Assembly: GCA_910577995.1 (NCBI GenBank)
Contig: CAJTND010000014.1
Coordinates: 1 to 34,075 of the forward strand
Source: an uncultured Christensenella sp.
Lineage (GTDB): Bacteria > Bacillota > Clostridia > Christensenellales > Pumilibacteraceae
Direction: 5' to 3'
DNA length: 34,075 bases
Shown: one piece after another, positions 1-8,727 of the stretch
How the letters are laid out: each line of letters begins with the position of its first letter
Position numbering within the stretch: position 1 is the stretch's first letter
Made by a program: the position numbers and the translations under genes
The notes under the pieces: model-generated
Database searches by the model: none
What the model saw: only the letters and a program-made list of their open reading frames with translations
Told to the model about the DNA's origin: nothing

Positions 1-216
1 TATCTGCTGTTAAAGTACGTCGGCGGCGCGGATATGTTCGCTTACGGGTTTGCCGCGGCGGGCGCGCTTGCGATCGTTTCCGTCGTGCTCGCCAATATCC
101 GCAACAAGCGGAGCGGCGGTAACGACGAAGCAAGACCGCTTTGCGACACTACGATAGACGACGGGTTGAACCGTTTGCTTGACAAAAGAGAAATCACCGA
201 GGAGGAGAACTCATGA
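1..216 (+). CDS. C-terminal end of an unidentified membrane protein (partial)
   Basis: The frame is open from the first base of the window, so only the last 71 codons are visible and the true start lies upstream. The visible part has one hydrophobic segment of about 20 residues (roughly residues 15-34, rich in Ala, Val and Leu), followed by a polar, charged tail ending in an acidic stretch. This fits a last transmembrane helix plus a cytoplasmic tail, but no family can be named from it. Its TGA stop overlaps the ATG of fhs (ATGA), and the fhs ribosome binding site (GAGGAGGAG, 200-208) lies inside its last codons, which suggests translational coupling and a shared operon. Confidence 0.6.
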   Translation, partial: YLLLKYVGGADMFAYGFAAAGALAIVSVVLANIRNKRSGGNDEARPLCDTTIDDGLNRLLDKREITEEENS

Positions 217-1799
217 AGACCGATATAGAGATCGCATACGCGGCTAAGCCGCAACCGATCGAAAAGATCGCGAAAAAACTCGGCATCGCCGAACTGCACC
301 GTTACGGGGATATCGTTGCCAAGGTCGAGCCCAAGGACGTGCCCAAGGCGAAGATAGTGCTTGTTACGGCGATCAATCCGACGCCTGCGGGCGAGGGCAA
401 GTCGACTGTTTCGATAGGGCTTGCCGACGGACTGAACAAGATCGGCGTTAAGACCGCACTCGCTCTGCGCGAGCCGTCGCTCGGGCCTGTGTTCGGCATG
501 AAGGGCGGCGCGACGGGCGGCGGCATGGCGCAGATAGTGCCGATGGACGACATCAATCTGCACTTTACGGGCGATCTCCACGCGATAACCTCCGCGAACA
601 ATCTTCTGTGCGCGATGGTCGATAACTCGATATACTTCGGCAATCCGCTCAAAATAGCCAAGGTCACATTCAACCGCTGTATGGACTGCAACGACCGCGC
701 TCTGCGCTCGATAGTCGTAGCGGTCGGCGGCAACGCGCGCGACGACGGCTTTAACATCACGGCGGCGAGCGAGGTGATGGCGACGCTGTGCCTTGCCGCG
801 GACTTTGCCGATCTTAAAGAACGGCTCGGCAGGATAATCGTCGGGTACGACTACGACGGCAAGCCCGTCACCGCTAAGGACCTCGGCGCGAACGAGGCGA
901 TGGCGGTACTGCTCAAAGACGCGGCGAAGCCCAATCTCGTACAGACGCTCGAGGGCACGCCTGCGTTCGTTCACGGCGGACCGTTCGCCAATATCGCGCA
1001 CGGCTGCAACTCAGTTATCGCGACCAAGACGGCGGCGAGCTATGCCGATTACGTCGTTACCGAGGCGGGCTTCGGCGCGGACCTCGGCGCGGAAAAGTTC
1101 TTTGACGTAAAGTGCCGCGTATCGGGCATCCGCCCGTCGTGCACGGTGCTCGTCGCGACGGTGCGCGCGCTGAAATACGGCGGCGACGGCGATCTTTCCG
1201 TCGGTATGGGCAATCTTATAAAGCATATCGACAATCTTAAAAACGTGTTCGGGCAGAATGTCGTAGTAGCCGTCAACAGGTTTACCGACGACACCGACGC
1301 GGAGCTTAAAGCGGTAGCCGACGCGTGCCGCGAGCACGGTGCGGAGAGCGTGCTCTGCGAGTGCTGGGCGAAGGGCGGCGCGGGCGCGAAGAAGCTTGCC
1401 GAGGCGGTTGTCAAGGCGGCGGGCGAGCCCAAGCTCACGTTTGCTTACGACGACGGCGATACCGTGATGCAAAAGGTGGAGAAGGTGGCGACAAAGGTCT
1501 ACGGCGCGAGCGGCGTAGTGTGGACCGCCAAGGCGAAAAAGAACCTCGAAAAGATGGGCGCGGATGTGAACAAGCTGCCCGTGTGCATTGCCAAGACGCA
1601 GTATTCGCTGTCCGACGACCCGAAGAAGCTCGGACGGCCCGAGGGCTTTACCGTTACCGTGCGCGACGTACAGTACCGCGCCGGCGCGGGGTTCGTCGTC
1701 GCGGTGGCGGGCGATATCCTGCTCATGCCCGGACTTCCCAAAAGACCCAACGCCGTCGGCATGACGATTGACGGCGGTAAGATAGGGGGACTGTTCTAA
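213..1799 (+). CDS. fhs: Formate--tetrahydrofolate ligase
   Basis: This cytosolic enzyme activates formate: formate, ATP and tetrahydrofolate give 10-formyl-tetrahydrofolate, feeding purine and fMet synthesis and, in acetogens, the methyl branch of the Wood-Ljungdahl pathway. The ATP-binding loop NPTPAGEGKST is at about residues 55-65, followed by the family hallmarks REPSLGPVFGMKGGATGGG (about 87-105), INLHFTGDLHAI, FANIAHGCNSVIATKTA and VTEAGFGADLGAEKF. The end (MPGLPKRPNA through a C-terminal GLF) is intact. At 528 residues it is slightly shorter than the usual 555-560; the missing residues fall in two loops, near residue 150-165 (before NARDDGFNI) and after the VATVRALK motif, and not in motifs. 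The start is set by a strong SD and the ATGA overlap with the gene upstream. glnS follows with no gap. A formate channel gene lies at 15744, so the window carries two formate-related functions. Confidence 0.97.
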   Translation: MKTDIEIAYAAKPQPIEKIAKKLGIAELHRYGDIVAKVEPKDVPKAKIVLVTAINPTPAGEGKSTVSIGLADGLNKIGVKTALALREPSLGPVFGMKGGATGGGMAQIVPMDDINLHFTGDLHAITSANNLLCAMVDNSIYFGNPLKIAKVTFNRCMDCNDRALRSIVVAVGGNARDDGFNITAASEVMATLCLAADFADLKERLGRIIVGYDYDGKPVTAKDLGANEAMAVLLKDAAKPNLVQTLEGTPAFVHGGPFANIAHGCNSVIATKTAASYADYVVTEAGFGADLGAEKFFDVKCRVSGIRPSCTVLVATVRALKYGGDGDLSVGMGNLIKHIDNLKNVFGQNVVVAVNRFTDDTDAELKAVADACREHGAESVLCECWAKGGAGAKKLAEAVVKAAGEPKLTFAYDDGDTVMQKVEKVATKVYGASGVVWTAKAKKNLEKMGADVNKLPVCIAKTQYSLSDDPKKLGRPEGFTVTVRDVQYRAGAGFVVAVAGDILLMPGLPKRPNAVGMTIDGGKIGGLF

Positions 1800-3443
<1,644 letters not shown>

Positions 3444-3481
3444 TGTAGGTCCGAAACGATACGATAAAGGAGCATGCGTTT

Positions 3482-4348
3482 ATGAAAATTTTGGTAACGG
3501 GCGGAAGCGGTTTTATCGGCAAAGCCTTTATAAAACGGTATCGCAAGACTTTCGATATCGTAGCTCCGACGCACGGCGAGATGGATCTTCTCAATGCGCG
3601 CTCGATAGAGGCGATGTTCAGGCAGCACCGGTTCGATGCGGTCGTGCATCTTGCGGGCGTTGACGAGCGTTCCGCGCCGTCCGCGCTCGAAGCGGACAAC
3701 CTCATTATGTTCAAGAATATCCAATACATGTCGATAGTCCACGGCGTGAAAAAGCTGTTGATAGTCGGCGCGGGCGCGGACTTCGACAGATCGCGCCCGA
3801 TAGCGGATTTTACCGAGGATAAGTTCGGCGGTTCGATACCTACCGACGGTTACGGGCTCGGCTGGTATCTCGTGAACCTGCTCGCGAGCAAGGATAAGAT
3901 CACTACGTCGCTGAGGCTGTTCGACGTGTACGGCGCGGGCAGTAACAAGCCGCAGATAAACCGCATAGTCGCCGCGGGCAGCCGCGGAAAAAAGACGATA
4001 GTCATCGACCGCGACAAGACCGTAAGCGCGATCTCCGTCGAGGACGTGGCTAAGGTTATAGCGGCGTTTTTGCGCGGAGATTACCCGAAGGGCGATTACA
4101 ACCTCGTTTCTTCCGACAAGACGAGCTACCTCGAAATAGCCAAGTCGGTAAAACGCGCGGTAAGGCGCGACGGCGGCGATATAGAGATACGGATAAAGAA
4201 CGACCGCCCCGACCTCGAGTACACGGCGGCTAACGATAAGCTCGTCGCAACGCTCGGGATAAAGCTCACTTCCACAGCTAACGGCGTAAAGAAGCTGTAC
4301 GAAGAGTTAAAGCCAAAGCGCCGCGGCGCGGCCGACGACGGGGAATAG
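3482..4348 (+). CDS. NAD-dependent epimerase/dehydratase-like (extended SDR) with altered catalytic site
   Basis: The N-terminus has a complete Rossmann dinucleotide-binding motif, GGSGFIG (residues 7-13), then an acidic DLLNARSIEAMF segment and VVHLAG, as in extended short-chain dehydrogenases acting on nucleotide sugars. Residues that usually catalyse the reaction are changed. The YxxxK motif reads YGLGW, so the Lys is Trp (codon TGG in the line 3841-3900). The preceding GSGAEYD-type segment, which normally carries the catalytic Ser, reads GAGADFD. The Tyr is kept. At 288 aa it has normal length for this subgroup and no stop or frameshift. An AAAGGAG SD ends about 9 nt before the ATG. It sits between glnS and alaS with no sugar or glycan genes nearby, so its role is unclear: perhaps a nucleotide-binding regulator or a pseudoenzyme. 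Fold assignment is secure, function is not. Confidence 0.8.
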   Translation: MKILVTGGSGFIGKAFIKRYRKTFDIVAPTHGEMDLLNARSIEAMFRQHRFDAVVHLAGVDERSAPSALEADNLIMFKNIQYMSIVHGVKKLLIVGAGADFDRSRPIADFTEDKFGGSIPTDGYGLGWYLVNLLASKDKITTSLRLFDVYGAGSNKPQINRIVAAGSRGKKTIVIDRDKTVSAISVEDVAKVIAAFLRGDYPKGDYNLVSSDKTSYLEIAKSVKRAVRRDGGDIEIRIKNDRPDLEYTAANDKLVATLGIKLTSTANGVKKLYEELKPKRRGAADDGE

Positions 4349-4366
4349 ATCGTTATACGGTATAAG

Positions 4367-4420
4367 TCCCTATCGTCCTCGCGATGCTCGGACGCTTCCC
4401 ACGAGAGGGGGAAGCGACGA
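4367..4420 (+). repeat. REP-like double-hairpin repeat, forward copy
   Basis: This is a diverged copy of the family described at 16611. It starts with tCCCTATCG, then a weak first stem (GTCC...GGAC), then a second stem CTTCCC-ACGAGA-GGGGGAAG and the GCGACGA tail. It lies between the SDR-like gene and alaS, and a longer reading frame of alaS would run through it. It is closest in its first stem to the copy at 25235. Confidence 0.8.
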
Positions 4421-4473
4421 TGCGGCATTTACATGCCGGACATACAAACGAAAGGCAAGAAAAAGGAGACATC

Positions 4474-6261
4474 ATGAAACTTACAAGCGTCGAATTAAGA
4501 AAAAAATGGATAGAGTTTTTCCGTGAGCGCGGACATACGCCGATCTCGTCGGCGTCGCTCATTCCCGAGAACGACCCGACGGTGTTATTCACAACGGCGG
4601 GCATGCATCCGCTCGTTCCGTATCTTTTGGGTCAGCCGCACCCCGAGGGCAAGCGGCTTTGCGACGCGCAGAAGTGCGTGCGCACGGGCGATATAGACGA
4701 CGTCGGCGACAGCTCGCATTGCACGTTTTTTGAAATGCTCGGGAATTGGAGCTTAGGCGATTACTTCAAGAAAGAGATGGTGCCTTGGAGCTATGAGTTT
4801 TTGACCGAGGTGCTGAAAATTGCGCCGGACAGGCTCGCCGTCACGGTGTTCGAGGGCGATGCGGATTGTCCGCGCGACGACGAGACCGCCGAGCTTTGGC
4901 ACAAGTGCGGCATCAAAAAGGAGAATATCTTCTATCTCGGCAAAAAGCATAACTGGTGGGGACCCGCCGGTCAGACCGGACCTTGCGGACCCGATACCGA
5001 AATGTTTTTCGATACGGGCAAGCCGAAGTGCTGCGACGCGTGCTCGCCGGCGTGCGACTGCGGCAAGTACGTCGAGATATGGAACGACGTGTTCATGCAG
5101 TTCAATAAGAACGCAGACGGCAGTTTCTCGCCGCTTAAACAGAAAAACGTCGATACGGGCATGGGGTTGGAGCGCGTGCTGATGAACGTGCACGGCTTGA
5201 AGTCGGTATACGATACCGACGTTTTCGCGCCCATAGTCGACGGCATAAAGAGCCGCGCGGACAGCCGCGTCACCGACGCGCCGACCGACGACGATATACG
5301 CGCGGTGCGCGTCGTCGCCGATCATATCCGCACGTCGACATTCATACTCGGCGACGAGCGCGGGGTCGTTCCGTCAAACGTCGACCAAGGCTACATCCTG
5401 CGCAGGCTGCTGCGCCGCGCTATCCGTTTCGGAACGACGGTAGGACTTAAAAAGGGCGATTATTCGCAGATAGCGGATATAGTGGTCGGACTGTATAAGG
5501 ACGTTTATCCCGAGCTCGACGCGGCGCGCGACAAGATAAAGAGCGAGATCGACGCGGAGGAGGAGCGGTTCACCAAGACGCTCGAGAACGGTATCAAGGA
5601 GTTTGAAAAGCTTTGCAGGTTCTTGCAGGACAAGGTGATACCCGGAAAGTCCGCGTTCCGTCTTTACGATACTTACGGCTTCCCGCTCGAAATGACGGTG
5701 GAAATGGCGAGAGAACGCGGGTTCACCGTCGACGTCGAGGGGTTTGAAAAGAAGTTCGAGGAGCATAAAAACCTGTCGCACGCGGGCGCGGAACAGCGGT
5801 TCAAGGGCGGGCTTGCCGATACGGGCGAGCTTACGGCGCGTCTGCACACGGCGACGCATCTTTTGCACCGCGCGCTCAAAACCGTGCTAAACGACGAGTC
5901 CGTCAATCAGCGTGGGTCTAACATAACTCCCGAGCGGCTCAGGTTCGACTTTTCGTTCGGGCGCGCAATGACGCCCGAGGAAGTGAAAGCCGTCGAGGAC
6001 AAGGTCAACGCCGCGATAGCCGCGGACGTTCCCGTCGTGTGCGAGGAGATGACCGTCGAGCAGGCGAAAGCCGCGGGCGCGGTCGGGCTCTTTACGTCAA
6101 AGTACGGCGAAAAGGTCAAGGTCTACACCATGGGCGAGTTCTCCAAGGAGATATGCGGCGGACCGCACGCGGCGCGTACGGGCGAGCTCGGGCATTTTCG
6201 CATAGTCAAGGAGCAGTCGAGCTCGGCGGGCGTAAGGCGTATCAAGGCTGTTTTGGAATAA
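4474..6261 (+). CDS. alaS: Alanine--tRNA ligase, compact form
   Basis: A class II synthetase charging tRNA-Ala. The start is ATG 4474 (protein begins MKLTSVELRKKW) with AAAAGGAG 6-8 nt upstream; an in-frame ATG at 4384 is rejected because it would translate a REP repeat. The catalytic core is complete: FFRERGHTPISSASLIP, DPTVLFTTAGMHPLVP, CVRTGDIDDVG and the GMGLERV motif. The editing site is also present, with HTATHLLH (HxxxH) and the CGGPHAARTGE (CxxxH) metal-binding motifs. At 595 aa it is much shorter than the usual 850-880. The beta-barrel segment between the catalytic and editing parts is missing, and so is the whole C-terminal DHHA1/C-Ala region. Compact AlaRS of about 590-600 aa is a known bacterial subtype, so this is not a broken gene. 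leuS follows after 18 nt. Confidence 0.94.
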   Translation: MKLTSVELRKKWIEFFRERGHTPISSASLIPENDPTVLFTTAGMHPLVPYLLGQPHPEGKRLCDAQKCVRTGDIDDVGDSSHCTFFEMLGNWSLGDYFKKEMVPWSYEFLTEVLKIAPDRLAVTVFEGDADCPRDDETAELWHKCGIKKENIFYLGKKHNWWGPAGQTGPCGPDTEMFFDTGKPKCCDACSPACDCGKYVEIWNDVFMQFNKNADGSFSPLKQKNVDTGMGLERVLMNVHGLKSVYDTDVFAPIVDGIKSRADSRVTDAPTDDDIRAVRVVADHIRTSTFILGDERGVVPSNVDQGYILRRLLRRAIRFGTTVGLKKGDYSQIADIVVGLYKDVYPELDAARDKIKSEIDAEEERFTKTLENGIKEFEKLCRFLQDKVIPGKSAFRLYDTYGFPLEMTVEMARERGFTVDVEGFEKKFEEHKNLSHAGAEQRFKGGLADTGELTARLHTATHLLHRALKTVLNDESVNQRGSNITPERLRFDFSFGRAMTPEEVKAVEDKVNAAIAADVPVVCEEMTVEQAKAAGAVGLFTSKYGEKVKVYTMGEFSKEICGGPHAARTGELGHFRIVKEQSSSAGVRRIKAVLE

Positions 6262-6279
6262 TTTATCATCGGAGTTTTT

Positions 6280-8691
6280 ATGGATCACGTCCGTATAGAA
6301 AAGGAACGGCGCGACATTTGGGAGCGCAACGGAACAAACGACTTTAAGCGCGGCGGCGATAAGTTTTACTGTCTCGAAATGCTGCCGTACCCGTCGGGTG
6401 CGAAGCTGCATATCGGGCATTGGTACAATTACGGCGTTACCGACAGCTTCGCGCGGTTCATGCGCATGAACGGCAAGAACGTTTTTCAGCCGATGGGGTT
6501 CGACGCCTTCGGTCTGCCCGCGGAGAACTATGCGATAAAGACGGGCGTACATCCCAAGGATTCCACCGATGCGAACATTGCGACCATGGAGCGTCAGCTC
6601 AAAGAGATGGGGATAATGTTCGACTGGTCGCACGAGTTCCGCACGTGCGCGCCCGATTACTACAAGTGGACGCAGTGGCTGTTTTTGCAGCTTTACAAGC
6701 ACGGACTCGCGTATCAGAAGAAAGCGCCCGTCAATTACTGTCCGTCGTGTCAGACCGTTATCGCCAACGAGCAGGTCGTCGACGGCAAGTGCGAGCGGTG
6801 CAAGACCGAGGTCGTGCACAAGGAGCTGACGCAGTGGTTCTTTAAGATAACCGACTATGCGGAAAAACTGCTGGACGGGCTGGACGGGCTCGATTGGCCC
6901 GAAAAGACCAAGGCGATGCAGCGCAACTGGATAGGTAAGTCCGTCGGCGGCGAGGTCGACTTCGAGGTAGTCGGGTCCGACGGCGCGAAGAAGATAACGG
7001 TATTTACGACGCGCGCCGATACGCTGTTCGGCGTGAGCTACGTAGTTATCGCGCCCGAGCATCCGATGGTCAAAGAACTTACGGTCGCAGAGCAGCGCGC
7101 CGCGGTCGAAAAGTATGTCGCCGAGGCGGCAAAGCGCAGCGAGATCGAGCGCACGTCGACCGCAAAGGAAAAGACGGGCGTATTTACGGGGAGCTATTGC
7201 ATCAACCCGATCAACGGCGAAAAAGCGCCCGTATACGTCGCCGATTACTGCCTTTCCACTTACGGCACGGGCGCGGTGATGGGCGTTGCGGCGCACGACG
7301 CGCGCGACTACGAGTTTGCCAAAAAGAACGGGCTTTCCGTAAAGCGCGTCGTCATGCCCGAGAACGGCGGCGACGAGCTTCCGTTCACCGAATACGGCGT
7401 GATGACGAATAGCGGCAGGTTCAACGGTATGAAAAGCGGCGAGGGCAAGCTCGCCGTGATCGAGGAGCTTGAAAAGCTCGGGCGCGGCAGGAAGAAGATA
7501 AACTACCGCATGCGCGATTGGTCAATATCGCGTCAGAGGTATTGGGGCGCGCCCATACCCGTCGTGTACTGCGACTGCTGCGGCACCGTGCCCGTGCCCG
7601 AGAGCGGGCTGCCCGTCGAACTGCCTTACGACGTCAATTTTACGCCCGACGGCAAGTCGCCGCTCGCGCGCTGCGATAAGTTCGTCGATACGGTCTGTCC
7701 CAAGTGCGGCAAGCCCGCAAGACGCGAGACCGATACGCTCGATACCTTCGTTTGCTCGTCCTGGTATTTCCTGCGCTATCCCGACGCGCACAACGACAAA
7801 GCCCCGTTCGACAGAAAAACAGTAGACGAGCTGCTGCCCGTCGATTGCTACGTCGGCGGCGCGGAGCACGCGTGCAGTCATTTGCTGTATTCGCGGTTTA
7901 TTACAAAGTTTTTGCACGACGCCGGCTTTATCGGCTTTGACGAGCCGTTCAAGCGGTTGGTGCATCAGGGCGTGATACTCGGTCCCGACGGCAACCGCAT
8001 GAGCAAGTCGCGCGGCAACGTGGTCTCGCCCGATCCTATAATACAGAAATTCGGCTCGGACGCGCTTCGGCTGTATCTCATGTTCGGCTTCGATTATACC
8101 GTCGGCGGACCGTGGTCGGAGAGCGGCATAGCGTCGTGCGCCAAGTTTATGGACAGGATAGAACGGCTCGCCGCCGAAGTAAAGGACGTTGCGCCCGACG
8201 GGTCGAGCGGCGCGCTCGATTACGAGCTAAATTACTGTATCAAGCGCGTGAGCGAGGATATACCGCGGTTCGGGTTCAATACCGCCGTTGCGCGGATAAT
8301 GGAGCTGTTGAACGCGCTTTACGCCTACCGTCAGAGCGCGGGCTATAAGCCCGAATACATGCGGTATGTGCTCGGCGTGCTCATAAAGATACTCGCGCCG
8401 CTCGCGCCGCATTTTTGCGAACAGCTGAACGAGGAGTTCGGCGGAAAGAGCAGCGTGTTCGACGAAAAATATCCTGTTTGCGACGAGAGCAAGCTCGTGC
8501 GTTCGACCGTCGAGTACGCCGTACAGATAAATTCGCGGGTCAAGAGCAAGATAGTCCTGCCGAGCGACTGTTCGGTCGAGGACGCGCAGAAAGCCGCGCT
8601 CGCCGATGCGGAGATAGTCGCTTTGTTAGGCGGCGCGACGCCCAAAAAGGTCGTCGTCATACCCAAACGGCTCGTCAATATAGTGCTGTAA
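6280..8691 (+). CDS. leuS: Leucine--tRNA ligase
   Basis: A class I synthetase charging tRNA-Leu. The HIGH-type signature is PSGAKLHIGHWYNY (about residues 38-51), followed by QPMGFDAFGLPAENYAI, which is typical of LeuRS. A four-Cys zinc-type knuckle (CPSC...CERC) lies near residues 153-173. The CP1 editing domain shows TTRADTLFGVSYV and the GTGAVMGVAAHDARDYEFA block containing the conserved substrate-specificity Asp. The KMSKS loop reads RMSKSRGNVV, near residue 573. Length (803 aa) is normal. The ATG has a short GGAG SD 5 nt upstream. It is the third synthetase gene in this run and is followed after 36 nt by an unrelated membrane-protein gene. Confidence 0.97.
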   Translation: MDHVRIEKERRDIWERNGTNDFKRGGDKFYCLEMLPYPSGAKLHIGHWYNYGVTDSFARFMRMNGKNVFQPMGFDAFGLPAENYAIKTGVHPKDSTDANIATMERQLKEMGIMFDWSHEFRTCAPDYYKWTQWLFLQLYKHGLAYQKKAPVNYCPSCQTVIANEQVVDGKCERCKTEVVHKELTQWFFKITDYAEKLLDGLDGLDWPEKTKAMQRNWIGKSVGGEVDFEVVGSDGAKKITVFTTRADTLFGVSYVVIAPEHPMVKELTVAEQRAAVEKYVAEAAKRSEIERTSTAKEKTGVFTGSYCINPINGEKAPVYVADYCLSTYGTGAVMGVAAHDARDYEFAKKNGLSVKRVVMPENGGDELPFTEYGVMTNSGRFNGMKSGEGKLAVIEELEKLGRGRKKINYRMRDWSISRQRYWGAPIPVVYCDCCGTVPVPESGLPVELPYDVNFTPDGKSPLARCDKFVDTVCPKCGKPARRETDTLDTFVCSSWYFLRYPDAHNDKAPFDRKTVDELLPVDCYVGGAEHACSHLLYSRFITKFLHDAGFIGFDEPFKRLVHQGVILGPDGNRMSKSRGNVVSPDPIIQKFGSDALRLYLMFGFDYTVGGPWSESGIASCAKFMDRIERLAAEVKDVAPDGSSGALDYELNYCIKRVSEDIPRFGFNTAVARIMELLNALYAYRQSAGYKPEYMRYVLGVLIKILAPLAPHFCEQLNEEFGGKSSVFDEKYPVCDESKLVRSTVEYAVQINSRVKSKIVLPSDCSVEDAQKAALADAEIVALLGGATPKKVVVIPKRLVNIVL

Positions 8692-8727
8692 AGCGTTCGG
8701 GTCACGGACGAATGAAAAGGAGCGGAA

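Noticed and set aside
42..1001. Long antisense open frame over fhs, and similar ones over glnS, leuS, the permease (12839-14551) and the portal (25875-27701)
   Set aside because: They mirror the codon-position GC bias of the sense genes, have Arg/His/Ala-rich compositions without motifs, and lack SDs.
4384..4473. Upstream in-frame start extending AlaRS by 30 residues
   Set aside because: It would translate a REP-like repeat, has no SD, and family alignment begins at ATG 4474 with AAAAGGAG upstream.
4474..6261. alaS as a truncated pseudogene
   Set aside because: All catalytic and editing motifs are present and the short length matches a known compact AlaRS type.
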